From: Paenibacillus humicola | GTDB lineage: Bacteria > Bacillota > Bacilli > Paenibacillales > Paenibacillaceae | DNA: 64,000 nt | Assembly (NCBI RefSeq): GCF_028826105.1 | Contig: NZ_JAQGPL010000001.1 | Coordinates: 956,501-1,020,500, forward strand | Reading direction: 5' to 3' | In this document: in pieces, positions 17,630 to 26,715 of the stretch | Numbering within the stretch: the first letter of the stretch is position 1 | Layout: each line of letters starts with the position of its first letter | Program-made: the position numbers and the translations under genes | Notes under the pieces: generated by a model | The model's database searches: none | What the model was told of the DNA's origin: nothing | What the model saw: only the letters and a program-made list of their open reading frames with translations

Positions 17630-19510
17630 GTGAATGCGGATTCGATGCGCATCGATTTTGCGTTAAACCGGGAGCATGAAATGGTCGTTGACCGGGAAAC
17701 CGGCATTCGCCGGGAGGAGCTTGACGAAGTGGAGATTCAGATGCTCCAAAGCGGGCCGATCCCGAAGCTGCTCGACATCGGATGGATCGAGATCGACGGC
17801 CGTGTGACGTTCCGTTATCCCTTGAAAGGAAAACGGATGCTGACGCACAGGCTGCAGGCTCAGCCCATCGCGATGGCCGATTTCTATACGCTGCTGCTGT
17901 CCGTCGTGGAGGCGCTCGATGACAGCCGGCACTATATGCTGCAAACGGACGGGTTTCTGCTTGACGAGCATACGATTTTTGTCGGCGAGCGATGGGACGA
18001 TATCGGTCTGGTTTATGTTCCGCTTCGCGCCAAAGGAACGCCTGCGGCTTCAGCCCGCGAAGCCGTGCAGCAAATGGCCGTCCGCTGGATCGGCTGTGTA
18101 GAGCAGCCGGACGGCAAAGGGCTGCAGCTTGTGCTCCAGCATTTGAGAGACAATTCGGGTTCGTGGAACGGGCTGCGGCAATCGCTGCTCTCGCTGATCG
18201 GAGGTATGTCCCCGGCAAGAAGTGCCGGGATTACCCCCGTCGCTAAACCGGCTCCGCTTACTCCCGGCTCGTTTGCCGGCCGGGATAGGGGCTTAGAATT
18301 TCAGGCTCCCTTGGCCGAACCCAATTTCGTCATCGCGGCGAGGCAGTCTGAGGACCGTCTCCGTTCACCGGAAGAATCGTTGCTCGAACGGAATCGCCAG
18401 CATCCCGCATGGAATACCGGACACCAGCCGGATACTCCATTCAATGGAGAAGAATCCGGCATGAAATCCGATCGGCTTTATGAATTTGGCGCTGAAAACG
18501 AAGCGTCCGCGTCCGCCGTTCAAAACGGATTGTCCGGTGAGGAAGAGGAAGAGCCTGCAGGACGCTCCAAGCTGATTGTACCCGCGGGTCTCATCGCAGC
18601 GCTGGCCGTAATTTGGCGCTTTTTGTATTTGGCTTCCCCGACAAAAACAAGTCTGATGCTCAGCTCGAGTCTTTCCCTAATGGCCGTGGCAGGCGCGATC
18701 TATTTTGGCCGAAGGGCCAGAAATACAAGCGGAAGCGCCGTGAAGGCCGCCCGAACGGACGCGGATTGGAGCGGTTCGGACAGTTTCGTCCCGGATTCGG
18801 CAAACCTGGAAAGAAAGCATGCGTCTCCAAAGCGCGGGCTGTCGATGCCGTATGGTGATCCCGATGCGATGGACATATTGGCGTCTGGCTATGCGGACCC
18901 GGATGCTCCTTCGGCAGGCGGTCATTCCGTAGAAGTTTATCAAACTCCAACTGCGGCTCCCGCATTTGCCTCACCATATCCCAATCGCCCGGAGGAAGAG
19001 GGGGGGCGGCTTGCAGCGGGCAGATTCGCCGGCTTTCAGCCGCAGCCTCGGGATTCCGCCGGTCGCGACCCCGATTCACCGGCTTCAACTTGGATGCCCG
19101 AAAGGCTAAATTCGGATTCGACGGTTTTACTCGGTGACGGGGGGGCTTCGATTAAATCCGCAGGCGAAGGAGGTTTTTGTCTTGAACGGGAGTGGAACGG
19201 ACAAGTGACGCGCCTGCCGCTGGAATCGAACCGTTTTATTATCGGGAGATCGGATAACGGAGCGGATTTTGTCGACGATGTTCACGGTATTTCACGCACC
19301 CATGTCGAACTGGCGGCGGAAGCGGATCAAACAAGCTGGAGCATTAAAGATACCGGCTCCCGGAACGGGAGCACGATAAACGGGACCGCGATGATTCCCT
19401 ATAAATCGTATCCCTTGCAGGACGGTGACGTGTTTCAGTTGGCCGGTGACAGCGGTCCTCAATACCGGTTTCGGTCCGGGAATTATATCGGTTCCGGCCT
19501 GAAAGTTTAG
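17630..19510 (+). CDS. DUF6382-FHA domain protein closing the Tad operon
   Basis: 626 residues. The N-terminal 200 residues resemble DUF6382, a domain found in FHA proteins of Firmicute Tad loci. A long Pro/Ser/Gly-rich linker surrounds two membrane spans (about 305-355), and a C-terminal FHA domain (about 535-620) has FIIGRSDNGADF, GISRTHVEL and TGSRNGSTING, the phosphothreonine-binding residues. This suggests phosphorylation-dependent control of pilus assembly by a Ser/Thr kinase encoded elsewhere. GTG 17630 lies eight bases after GAAGGAGG; ATG 17645 is an alternative. Last gene before the terminator near 19.7 kb. Confidence 0.82.
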   Translation: MNADSMRIDFALNREHEMVVDRETGIRREELDEVEIQMLQSGPIPKLLDIGWIEIDGRVTFRYPLKGKRMLTHRLQAQPIAMADFYTLLLSVVEALDDSRHYMLQTDGFLLDEHTIFVGERWDDIGLVYVPLRAKGTPAASAREAVQQMAVRWIGCVEQPDGKGLQLVLQHLRDNSGSWNGLRQSLLSLIGGMSPARSAGITPVAKPAPLTPGSFAGRDRGLEFQAPLAEPNFVIAARQSEDRLRSPEESLLERNRQHPAWNTGHQPDTPFNGEESGMKSDRLYEFGAENEASASAVQNGLSGEEEEEPAGRSKLIVPAGLIAALAVIWRFLYLASPTKTSLMLSSSLSLMAVAGAIYFGRRARNTSGSAVKAARTDADWSGSDSFVPDSANLERKHASPKRGLSMPYGDPDAMDILASGYADPDAPSAGGHSVEVYQTPTAAPAFASPYPNRPEEEGGRLAAGRFAGFQPQPRDSAGRDPDSPASTWMPERLNSDSTVLLGDGGASIKSAGEGGFCLEREWNGQVTRLPLESNRFIIGRSDNGADFVDDVHGISRTHVELAAEADQTSWSIKDTGSRNGSTINGTAMIPYKSYPLQDGDVFQLAGDSGPQYRFRSGNYIGSGLKV

Positions 19511-19582
19511 AGGAACGAGTTCAGGCTATACACATCGCAGACAACTTCGTATGTCAGCTCGGATTTAGGTGTGGGAGGAACT

Positions 19583-19663
19583 ATGGCCCGGGAAATAACC
19601 AGGCTGTCCAAATATTCTGGCATCAAAATGAATGGGCTGCCTGAATGCCACGTATTAAAATAA
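19583..19663 (+). CDS. Putative 26-residue peptide, first copy of a duplicated mini-ORF
   Basis: ATG 19583 follows GGGAGGA and encodes MAREITRLSKYSGIKMNG and eight more residues. A second copy of the core begins 65 bp later in another frame, where a peptide beginning at ATG 19645 shows KLSKCSGNKMNELSG. Retention of the peptide-like sequence in both copies despite the frame change is intriguing, but the second copy has no RBS and its frame runs on into antisense of the next gene. Translation unproven. Confidence 0.3.
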   Translation: MAREITRLSKYSGIKMNGLPECHVLK

Positions 19664-19708
19664 ACAAGCTGTCCAAATGTTCCGGCAACAAAATGAATGA
19701 GCTATCAG
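19600..19708 (+). repeat. 65-bp-period imperfect direct repeat after the Tad operon
   Basis: Two 44-bp copies (19600-19643 and 19665-19708) share the cores CTGTCCAAAT and AAAATGAATG with about ten substitutions and no gaps. They lie between the FHA gene and the operon terminator. Confidence 0.75.
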
Positions 19709-19752
19709 GAGCAGCCCGTATGATGCTTCCGCTACATGGGGCTGCTTTTCCC
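19709..19752 (+). terminator. Probable terminator of the Tad operon
   Basis: AGCAGCCC pairs with GGGCTGCT over a loop of about 20 nt that can extend the stem, followed by TTTT on the plus strand. The hairpin overlaps the last codons of the convergent epimerase gene. Confidence 0.6.
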
Positions 19753-20643
19753 GGTGAGCTGGTGAATGGCGCTTTCGATAGTCGGGTAGCGGAATTCGAA
19801 GCCGGCTTCGAGCGCTTTACCCGGGACGACGCGTTGACCCTCCAGGAGCAGAACGGACAGTTCGCCGAAAATCGCCTTCATGACGAAAGCGGGTACGGGA
19901 AACAAATAGGGTCTTCGCATCGCGGCTGCGAGCGCCCGTCCGAACTGGTCGTTCGTGACCGGAACCGGCGCCGCTGCGTTAACGGGGCCTTCCATCCGCG
20001 GGTTGTCGATGCAGAACAGCAGAAGTCGCGTCATATCGCGGATATGGATCCACGACAGCCATTGCTTGCCGCTGCCGACCCTGCCTCCGGCAAACAGCCG
20101 GAACGGCAGAGCCATTTTCGGAAAAGCGCCGCCTTCCGTTCCAAGCACCACACCGACCCGGACCTTGACGAGACGCGGAACGTCGATTATGTCCGCGGCC
20201 GCTTCCCAATGCTTGACCACTTCCGACAGGAAATCGGTTATATTCGGTGCGCTTCGTTCGTCAAACGTCTCGCTTTCCGAAGTGCCGTAAATGGAAATAC
20301 CCGAGGCGTTTACAACGACGGAGGGCTTGTTAGCAAGTGCCGCGACCGCATTCCCGATCCGTTCGGCGGCATCGAGTCTGGACTGAAGAATGAGCGCCTT
20401 CGCCGCATCGTTCCATCGCTGATTGATCGATTCACCTGCCAGATTGACGACCGCATCGACCCCTTCCATGCCGGAAGGAGCGGCTTCGAGCATGGACCAT
20501 GTGATGCGATGCAGATTTTGGGGATCCGCTAACGAGGCGCCCGTCTGCCTGGATATGACAAGCACCTCGTCGCCGCGTTCCAGCAGCGCTTTTACCAGCG
20601 CCCTGCCGATAAACCCCGTCCCGCCGGTTACCGCAACCTTCAT
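19732..20643 (-). CDS. TIGR01777 family NAD(P)-dependent epimerase (YfhF-like)
   Basis: 303-residue extended short-chain dehydrogenase. N-terminal nucleotide-binding motif VTGGTGFIGRALVKALL, the diagnostic VVNLAGESINQRWND and NASGISIYG segments, and WLSWIHIRDM near residue 190. The family (Bacillus YfhF, E. coli YfcH) is sugar-nucleotide-epimerase-like and the substrate is not established. RBS AGGAGGTCAA lies six bases before ATG 20643. Monocistronic. Confidence 0.93.
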   Translation of the reverse strand: MKVAVTGGTGFIGRALVKALLERGDEVLVISRQTGASLADPQNLHRITWSMLEAAPSGMEGVDAVVNLAGESINQRWNDAAKALILQSRLDAAERIGNAVAALANKPSVVVNASGISIYGTSESETFDERSAPNITDFLSEVVKHWEAAADIIDVPRLVKVRVGVVLGTEGGAFPKMALPFRLFAGGRVGSGKQWLSWIHIRDMTRLLLFCIDNPRMEGPVNAAAPVPVTNDQFGRALAAAMRRPYLFPVPAFVMKAIFGELSVLLLEGQRVVPGKALEAGFEFRYPTIESAIHQLTGKSSPM

Positions 20644-20667
20644 GATTTGACCTCCTAAGCGTTTTTT

Positions 20668-20725
20668 GAAGAAAACGCCGCATCGAAAGGAACGGATAAG
20701 CGATTTCGAAGAAAACGCCGCATCG
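20668..20725. repeat. Short direct repeat upstream of the epimerase gene
   Basis: The 18-bp string GAAGAAAACGCCGCATCG occurs at 20668-20685 and again at 20708-20725 (40-bp period), followed by similar AAGG tails. It fills the gap between the epimerase start and the lipoprotein stop. Confidence 0.7.
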
Positions 20726-20738
20726 TAAGGGTCGTCGA

Positions 20739-21323
20739 TTAAGCGTTCTTCACCGCTTCAATTTTTGTCAGCCACAGCTGCGTCACTTTTTTGCCGCCGG
20801 CGTTGACGACTTTCTCGGTATATTCAAAAGCGACGGTCGTATGGTCGTCGAGCGCGTTAAGCTGATCCGCGATCTTGTCGTCGATTTGATAGACGGTAGC
20901 GTCTTGATCGGTATCGATTTCGACCGAATGGGTATCCACTTGACCGATATAAACGCCCTGCCCTTTCTTCGCCGCTTCGCCGGCTGAATCGCCCGATCCG
21001 CCGTTTTGGCCCGTTTGGCCGCCGTTGTCCGGCTTGGAGGAATCGTTTGCTCCGCTGCCTGAATTTGCCGTCCCGCCGCTGCTGCCGCTTCCGGATGCCG
21101 AATTGTCTGCGGTTCCGCCATTGACGGACCCGGCATCGTTCGCCGAGCTGCCGCCGGCTTGGCCGTCACTTTGATGCTGAGCACTGCTGCTGTTATTTCC
21201 TTCGCTGTTGCTTCCTTGGTTTCCGCTTCCGGCGCAGCCGGCTGCCGCAACGGTCAACACAATGATTCCGGCAGCGAGCCAGAGCGCGCGTTTGCTGCTT
21301 TTCGTTCCGGTTGTTTTGGTCAT
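20739..21323 (-). CDS. Lipoprotein with Gly/Ser/Asn-rich linker and small C-terminal domain
   Basis: 194 residues. The signal sequence ends in a lipobox, LTVAAAG|C (Cys about residue 29). It is followed by about 95 residues of almost pure S/G/N/Q/D linker and a 70-residue folded-looking domain (GVYIGQVDTHSVEID to the end) with alternating beta strands. The start is ATG 21323 with GGAGGTG upstream; 26 further codons are open but unsupported. Such tethered domains sit on the outer face of the membrane. Function unknown. Confidence 0.75.
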   Translation of the reverse strand: MTKTTGTKSSKRALWLAAGIIVLTVAAAGCAGSGNQGSNSEGNNSSSAQHQSDGQAGGSSANDAGSVNGGTADNSASGSGSSGGTANSGSGANDSSKPDNGGQTGQNGGSGDSAGEAAKKGQGVYIGQVDTHSVEIDTDQDATVYQIDDKIADQLNALDDHTTVAFEYTEKVVNAGGKKVTQLWLTKIEAVKNA

Positions 21324-21443
21324 GGTGCAGCACCTCCAGCTATCTTTACGAATGTATACCCGGTAAAGTTTCCGCCAAACCGCAAGGCGGCCAAGCAGCA
21401 TGAAAGCCGCCGTATCGGCGGCTTACGCAGGCAGCGCCTTTTG

Positions 21444-21479
21444 CGCATTTGCTGAACCGATTATTTGTTCAGCAAATGC
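21444..21479. other. 13-bp inverted repeat at the DUF2621 stop codon
   Basis: GCATTTGCTGAAC (21444-21456) and its exact complement (21467-21479) flank a 10-nt loop that contains the gene's stop codon. No T tract follows on either strand, so this may be an RNA 3'-end stabiliser or a protein site rather than a standard terminator. Confidence 0.6.
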
Positions 21480-21898
21480 CGGTAAGGCGTGTAGTCGATT
21501 CCCTGTTTCTCCAGAAAGGCGATCAGGCTTCGGTAATCGCGCTTCGGCGTTGCACGGATGTAGCCTTCGATGCAGTGGCTTCGCGTCACTTCCGTCGCGC
21601 CGCTTTCCATGGCGACCTGTGCGATTTTTGCAGCGATGGAATGCTTCGCAATGTCGCGGAACGCGCCCGGCACCGGGGAAACGAGCTCGTCGAGAAACGC
21701 TTTGGATTCCTCCGGCCACATGCCGCGGCTTCGTTCGACCCAGTAATTTTGCCAATCGAGCTTCGATTTTCCATCGCGCATCGGCAGCACCTTCAGAAAT
21801 TTGCGAAACATGAAATAGCCGCCGATCGACATAAACCCGAGCAGCACGAACGCCCAAAATACGATAAAGTACATAAACCAATTCGGCGTATGGCCCAT
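21461..21898 (-). CDS. DUF2621 family membrane protein (YneK-like)
   Basis: 145 residues from ATG 21898 (GCGAGGTGAT about ten bases upstream; a TTG nine codons earlier is a weaker alternative). One N-terminal membrane span (WFMYFIVFWAFVLLGFMSIG) is followed by a conserved cytoplasmic part with MFRKFLKVLP, KLDWQNYWVE and ATPKRDYRSL, matching the DUF2621 family of bacilli. Function unknown; the family is confined to spore formers as far as I recall. Confidence 0.85.
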   Translation of the reverse strand: MGHTPNWFMYFIVFWAFVLLGFMSIGGYFMFRKFLKVLPMRDGKSKLDWQNYWVERSRGMWPEESKAFLDELVSPVPGAFRDIAKHSIAAKIAQVAMESGATEVTRSHCIEGYIRATPKRDYRSLIAFLEKQGIDYTPYRHLLNK

Positions 21899-22108
21899 GG
21901 TCTTTCGGATCACCTCGCTAAACAATCGCTTTCATTATAAAATACGCCCGGCCCGGCCGCAACTTCGGCGGGCGGACTGCCGGACTTTACAAGCCGCGGA
22001 TGCGCCCGCGTACCTAGATTTATTTCGGTATAGCCTGTAAAATAGGAGGGACAGCCATTATGAGAGACTTCGCCCCCGGAAGAGGGGACAAGTCGAAGGG
22101 AGCGGACA

Positions 22109-23239
22109 ACATTGTTGAAAATTGGATCCCACGTTTCTTTTTCCGACAAGGGCTTGCTGAACGCGGTAAACGAAGCGGTCTCCTACGGCTCCAGCTCGTT
22201 CATGATTTATACCGGAGCTCCGCAAAACACCCGGCGAAAGCCGATTGAAAATTTATACATCGAGGAAGGCAAAGCGGTCATGAAGGAAGCGGACATTAAC
22301 GAGATCGTCGTTCACGCTCCTTATATCATCAATTTAGGCTCCTACAAAGAAGACACGTTCGAGCTGGCCGTCCGTTTTCTGCAGGAGGAAATCCGCCGCA
22401 CCGATTATATCGGCGTTCGGAACATCGTGCTGCATCCGGGCGCTTATACGGACAAAGACGCCGAATTCGGCATCAACCGGATCGCCGAAGGGTTGAACGA
22501 GGTGCTGAGCGGCACGAAAGAAACGAATGTCAACATCGCCCTGGAAACGATGGCCGGCAAAGGGACGGAAATCGGCCGCAGCTTCGAGGAAATTGCAGCT
22601 ATTATCGATAAAGTTCAGGACAACGGCCGGCTGACGGTCTGTATGGATACGTGCCACATGCACGACGCCGGGTACGATCTGATCGGCGATCTGGACGGTG
22701 TGCTCGAGGAGTTCGACCGGATTGTCGGCCTCGACCGCGTTGCAGTCGTGCATATCAACGACAGCAAAAACCCGCGCGGCGCAGGCAAGGACCGGCACGC
22801 GCCGGTCGGCGCGGGCTGGATCGGCTATGAGGCGATCAATCGCGTCGTGCACCATGAGGCGCTGCAAAACCGCCCGTTCATTCTCGAAACGCCGTGGATC
22901 GGGCAGGACGACAAAACGCAGCGCCCGATGTACGAGGCGGAAATCGCGCTGCTCCGCGGCGATGCTTCGGATCGTTTCGGCGGCGATTTTTTCGAGCATG
23001 TGGAGAAGCTGCACCATTTCTTTGGCAAGCAGGAAATCGACCATCGCGAATACGTGCTGTCGACCTGGGACGTGCTGAAAAACGATGCGAAAGCGAAAAA
23101 AGCCGATCCGCGCGAGCCGATGGACCGGCTGTACGAACTCGTTGTGGAGCATCGCGTGCTTCCCGAGCTGTCGGAAGAGGATGTCAATAAGCGGATAACC
23201 GCTTGGTTCGCGGGTAAATCGCTGCTGGCGCGCGTCTAA
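22109..23239 (+). CDS. nfo: Endonuclease IV (deoxyribonuclease IV) with C-terminal extension
   Basis: 376 codons from TTG 22109 or TTG 22112 (AAGGGAG upstream). An AP endonuclease of base-excision repair with a TIM-barrel trinuclear zinc site. Visible metal-ligand blocks: [72 protein letters not shown] and ILETPW. Typical enzymes of this group end near residue 297; here about 75 residues follow (from HVEKLHHFF), helical and charged, with no domain I recognise. A separate ORF beginning at ATG 22060 with a strong RBS overlaps the start out of frame and may couple translation. Confidence 0.93.
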   Translation, partial: TLLKIGSHVSFSDKGLLNAVNEAVSYGSSSFMIYTGAPQNTRRKPIENLYIEEGKAVMKEADINEIVVHAPYIINLGSYKEDTFELAVRFLQEEIRRTDYIGVRNIVLHPGAYTDKDAEFGINRIAEGLNEVLSGTKETNVNIALETMAGKGTEIGRSFEEIAAIIDKVQDNGRLTVCMDTCHMHDAGYDLIGDLDGVLEEFDRIVGLDRVAVVHINDSKNPRGAGKDRHAPVGAGWIGYEAINRVVHHEALQNRPFILETPWIGQDDKTQRPMYEAEIALLRGDASDRFGGDFFEHVEKLHHFFGKQEIDHREYVLSTWDVLKNDAKAKKADPREPMDRLYELVVEHRVLPELSEEDVNKRITAWFAGKSLLARV

Positions 23240-23322
23240 TGCGGACAAGCCCCGGGGCAAACGGCGGTCAAAGCGGCTGCCGCACATGACTACAAGCGGA
23301 TGGAAGGAAGTCGGATCAAGTA

Positions 23323-24219
23323 ATGATTACAACTTATACCCCCCAGCAATCCGAGCATCGGCCGGATAAGCTAAACCGGGCGCGCATGCTCATTTCCTGC
23401 CCGGACCGGCCGGGCATCGTTGCGGCCGTTTCGCAGTTTTTGTATGAGCACGGCGCAAATATCGTTCAATCGGACCAGTATTCGATGGACCCGGGCGGCG
23501 GCATGTTTTTTATCCGGTTCGAATTCGATTTGAACGATTTGGAACGAGAGCTTCCGGTGCTGCAGGAGGATTTTTTGCGGGTGGCCGACCGGTTTGACAT
23601 GAAATGGCACACGTTCCGCGCAAGCCGCAAAAAACGGCTGGCCATTTTCGTTTCGAAGGAAGACCACTGCTTGCTGGAGCTGCTGTGGCAGTGGCAGGCG
23701 GGCGATTTGGACGCTGAAATTGCAATGGTGATCAGCAATCATCCCGATATGCAGGGCCTTGTCGAATCCTTCGGCATCGCCTACCATCATATTCCGGTCA
23801 CTCCGGATACGAAGGCCGAAGCGGAGCGCAAGCAGCTTGAGGCTGTGACCGGCAAAGCGGACCTGATCGTGCTGGCCCGCTACATGCAGATCATTACGCC
23901 GAGATTCATCGAGCAGTTCCCAAACCGGGTTATTAATATTCACCATTCGTTCCTACCGGCATTTGTAGGCGGAAAGCCATACGCGCAGGCTTATCAGCGC
24001 GGCGTGAAAATCATCGGGGCCACCGCCCATTACGTCACGGAGGAGCTCGACGGCGGCCCGATCATCGAACAGGACGTGCAGCGCGTCAGCCACCGCGACA
24101 ACGTCGACGATTTGAAGCGAATCGGCCGGACGATCGAGCGGGTCGTTTTGGCCCGTGCCGTCAAATGGCACATCGAGGACCGGATTCTGGTGCATCAGAA
24201 CAAAACGGTCGTCTTTTAA
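23323..24219 (+). CDS. purU: Formyltetrahydrofolate deformylase
   Basis: 298 residues. An N-terminal ACT domain (about 20-95, beginning MLISCPDRPGIVAAVSQFL) is fused to a formyltransferase-type hydrolase domain with NIHHSFLPAFVGGKPY and ATAHYVTEELDGGP. It hydrolyses 10-formyl-THF to formate and THF, balancing one-carbon pools and supplying formate to PurT. RBS GGAAGGAAG precedes ATG 23323. It lies 83 bp after nfo; no terminator separates them. Confidence 0.95.
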   Translation: MITTYTPQQSEHRPDKLNRARMLISCPDRPGIVAAVSQFLYEHGANIVQSDQYSMDPGGGMFFIRFEFDLNDLERELPVLQEDFLRVADRFDMKWHTFRASRKKRLAIFVSKEDHCLLELLWQWQAGDLDAEIAMVISNHPDMQGLVESFGIAYHHIPVTPDTKAEAERKQLEAVTGKADLIVLARYMQIITPRFIEQFPNRVINIHHSFLPAFVGGKPYAQAYQRGVKIIGATAHYVTEELDGGPIIEQDVQRVSHRDNVDDLKRIGRTIERVVLARAVKWHIEDRILVHQNKTVVF

Positions 24220-24607
24220 CCGGCTGTGGACGCTTCCAGCAGGTGTATGACCCGCTTACCCGTTATTTTCGGCATTTATACATTACGGTTTCAGACGTGC
24301 GAGCAGCCCAAACCGGCTGCCCGCACTTTTTTTATCGGCCGCAAAGACCCGGATTCCGCTGTAAAAAACCGGTGCCAGCTATTGATCCGTGTCCGCCGCG
24401 TAACCCGGCCGTGCCGCCCGGCAAGCTTGAAAGGCCAGTCCCGCCGCGGTACCTTGCCGTGCCATGGCGATTTTTGTCCGGACATGCATTAAGGATGGAA
24501 ATGGAGGCATGGTAATGGTACAATATTTCACAGCCAGTGCGGGTAAACCGCTCTATAGACGATAGAGAAAAACTTACGGAAAACAGGATTAGGAGGATTT
24601 TCACATT
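24220..24607 (+). promoter_or_regulatory. tkt upstream region with candidate extended -10 promoter
   Basis: 388 bp without a supported gene. TACAAT at 24519-24524 is preceded by TG at 24516-24517 (extended -10), with no good -35. The tkt RBS AGGAGGA sits at the right end. I see no terminator for purU and no riboswitch signature here; the open frames are shadows. Confidence 0.35.
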
Positions 24608-26623
24608 ATGACTGTCTCCCAAAAATCCGTCGAGCAGCTGTCGATCGACACGATTCGCACGCTCGCTATCGACGCGATTGAGAAAGCGAAATCGGGCCAT
24701 CCGGGGATGCCGATGGGCTCTGCACCGATGGGATATCAATTGTTCGCGAAAACGATGAACCATAATCCGTCCAACCCCGGCTGGATCAACCGGGACCGGT
24801 TCGTGCTGTCCGCCGGCCACGGCTCGATGCTGCTGTACAGCCTGCTGCATTTGTCCGGCTACGACCTGCCGCTCGACGAGCTGAAGCAGTTCCGCCAATG
24901 GGGCTCCAAGACGCCGGGCCATCCGGAGTTCGGCCATACGGCAGGCGTTGACGCGACGACCGGTCCGCTCGGACAAGGCATCGCAATGGCGGTCGGCATG
25001 GCGATGGCGGAAACCCATCTCGGCGCGGTCTATAACCGGGACGGCTTTAACGTTGTCGACCATTTTACGTACGCCATTTGCGGCGACGGCGATCTGATGG
25101 AAGGCGTTGCGAGCGAAGCGGCTTCGCTGGCGGCTCACCTGAAGCTCGGCAAGCTCGTCGTGCTGTACGATTCGAACGATATTTCGCTTGACGGGGAGCT
25201 GAACCTGTCGTTCTCCGAAAATGTGCAGAAGCGTTTCGATGCCTATGGCTGGCAGGTGCTGCGCGTCGAGGACGGCAACGATCTGGAGGCTCTTGGCAAA
25301 GCGGTCGCGGCGGCTCAGTCGGAACCGGGCAAGCCGACGCTGATCGAAGTCAAGACGATTATCGGCTACGGCTCGCCGAACAAAGGCGGCAAGGGCGGCC
25401 ATGCGGGTCCGCACGGTTCGCCTCTCGGTGCGGAGGAAACGAAGCTGACGAAGGAATTTTACGGCTGGGAGAACGAACCGTTTACGGTGCCGGACGAGGT
25501 CCGCGCGCATTTTGCCGATGTAAAAGCGAAAGGCGAGAAGGCGAACGCGGAGTGGGACGGCATGTTTGCCGCCTATAAATCCGCACACCCGGAGCTGGCG
25601 GCTCAATTCGAAACCGCAATCAGCGGCAAGCTGCCTGAAGGATGGGATAAGGATCTGCCGGTGTATAAGACCGAGGACAAGCCGGTTTCGACCCGCGTCG
25701 CTTCCGGCAACGCTTTGAACGGGCTCGCCAAAAACGTGCCGAGTCTGGCCGGCGGCTCCGCCGACCTGGAAAGCTCGACGATGACGCATCTGAAAGGTCT
25801 GCCAGTGTTCAAGCCGGGCAGCTACGAAGGCCGCAACATTTATTTCGGCGTTCGCGAGTTTGCGATGGCGGCGGCGATGAACGGCATCAGCCTTCATACC
25901 GGTATTAAAATTTACGGCGCGACGTTCTTCGTTTTCACCGACTACCTGCGCCCGGCCGTTCGATTGTCCGCGCTGATGAAGCTGCCGGTCACATACGTGC
26001 TGACGCACGACAGCATCGCGGTCGGCGAAGACGGCCCGACGCACGAGCCGATCGAGCAGCTCGCTTCCCTGCGCATCATTCCGCACCTGACGGTGATCCG
26101 TCCGGCTGACGGCAATGAAACGTCGGCGGCATGGGCATTCGCGCTCCAAAATACGAGCCGCCCGGTCGCGCTCGTGCTGACGCGCCAAAACCTGCCGATC
26201 CTCGAAGGCACGGATACGAAAGCGCGCGAAGGCATCGCCAAAGGCGCTTATGTCGTTTCCGATGCGGACGGCGGCAAACCGCAGGCGCAGCTCATCGCGA
26301 CCGGCTCCGAGGTGCAGCTTGCGGTAGCGGCGCAAAAGGCGCTCGCGGCCGAAGGCATCCAGGTCCGCGTCATCAGCATGCCGAGCTGGGACCTGTTCGA
26401 AGCGCAGCCGCAATCGTACAAAGATGCGGTCATCCTTCCGGACGTAAAAGCGCGCCTGGCGATCGAGATGGCGTCCCCGTTCGGCTGGGAGCGTTACGTC
26501 GGCGACAAAGGCGCGGTGCTCGGTATCTCGACGTTCGGAGCTTCCGCACCCGGCGACCGCGTTATCAGCGAATACGGCTTTACGGTCGAGAACGTGGTCG
26601 GCAAAGTCAAGGAACTGCTGTAA
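24608..26623 (+). CDS. tkt: Transketolase
   Basis: 671 residues; thiamine-diphosphate enzyme of the pentose phosphate pathway that transfers two-carbon ketol units. Seen: [19 protein letters not shown], the [13 protein letters not shown] segment, the ThDP-binding motif [15 protein letters not shown] near residue 155, the pyrimidine-domain block [15 protein letters not shown], and [20 protein letters not shown]. Full length for the family. Monocistronic, between an AGGAGG RBS and a terminator. Confidence 0.97.
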   Translation: MTVSQKSVEQLSIDTIRTLAIDAIEKAKSGHPGMPMGSAPMGYQLFAKTMNHNPSNPGWINRDRFVLSAGHGSMLLYSLLHLSGYDLPLDELKQFRQWGSKTPGHPEFGHTAGVDATTGPLGQGIAMAVGMAMAETHLGAVYNRDGFNVVDHFTYAICGDGDLMEGVASEAASLAAHLKLGKLVVLYDSNDISLDGELNLSFSENVQKRFDAYGWQVLRVEDGNDLEALGKAVAAAQSEPGKPTLIEVKTIIGYGSPNKGGKGGHAGPHGSPLGAEETKLTKEFYGWENEPFTVPDEVRAHFADVKAKGEKANAEWDGMFAAYKSAHPELAAQFETAISGKLPEGWDKDLPVYKTEDKPVSTRVASGNALNGLAKNVPSLAGGSADLESSTMTHLKGLPVFKPGSYEGRNIYFGVREFAMAAAMNGISLHTGIKIYGATFFVFTDYLRPAVRLSALMKLPVTYVLTHDSIAVGEDGPTHEPIEQLASLRIIPHLTVIRPADGNETSAAWAFALQNTSRPVALVLTRQNLPILEGTDTKAREGIAKGAYVVSDADGGKPQAQLIATGSEVQLAVAAQKALAAEGIQVRVISMPSWDLFEAQPQSYKDAVILPDVKARLAIEMASPFGWERYVGDKGAVLGISTFGASAPGDRVISEYGFTVENVVGKVKELL

Positions 26624-26649
26624 CCCGAAATAATGAACGTTGACAAGCG

Positions 26650-26694
26650 GGGCCGGCTCCCTTTCAACAAGGGCTGCCGGCCCTTTATTCTTTT
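26650..26694 (+). terminator. Intrinsic terminator of tkt
   Basis: GGGCCGGC (26650-26657) pairs with GCCGGCCC (26676-26683), with an inner CCCTT/AAGGG extension, then a T-rich run. Confidence 0.88.
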
Positions 26695-26715
26695 ACGCAA
26701 AGGAGAAAAACGAAC

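Noticed and set aside
22060..22248. A 62-codon ORF with a strong RBS overlapping the start of nfo
   Set aside because: Its sequence after codon 20 is an out-of-frame reading of nfo. The RBS may serve translational coupling to the TTG start of nfo, but a separate protein is not supported.
24332..26413. A 693-codon minus-strand frame opposite tkt
   Set aside because: Arginine/histidine-rich composition typical of the antisense frame of a high-GC gene, no RBS or domain; tkt on the plus strand is unmistakable.
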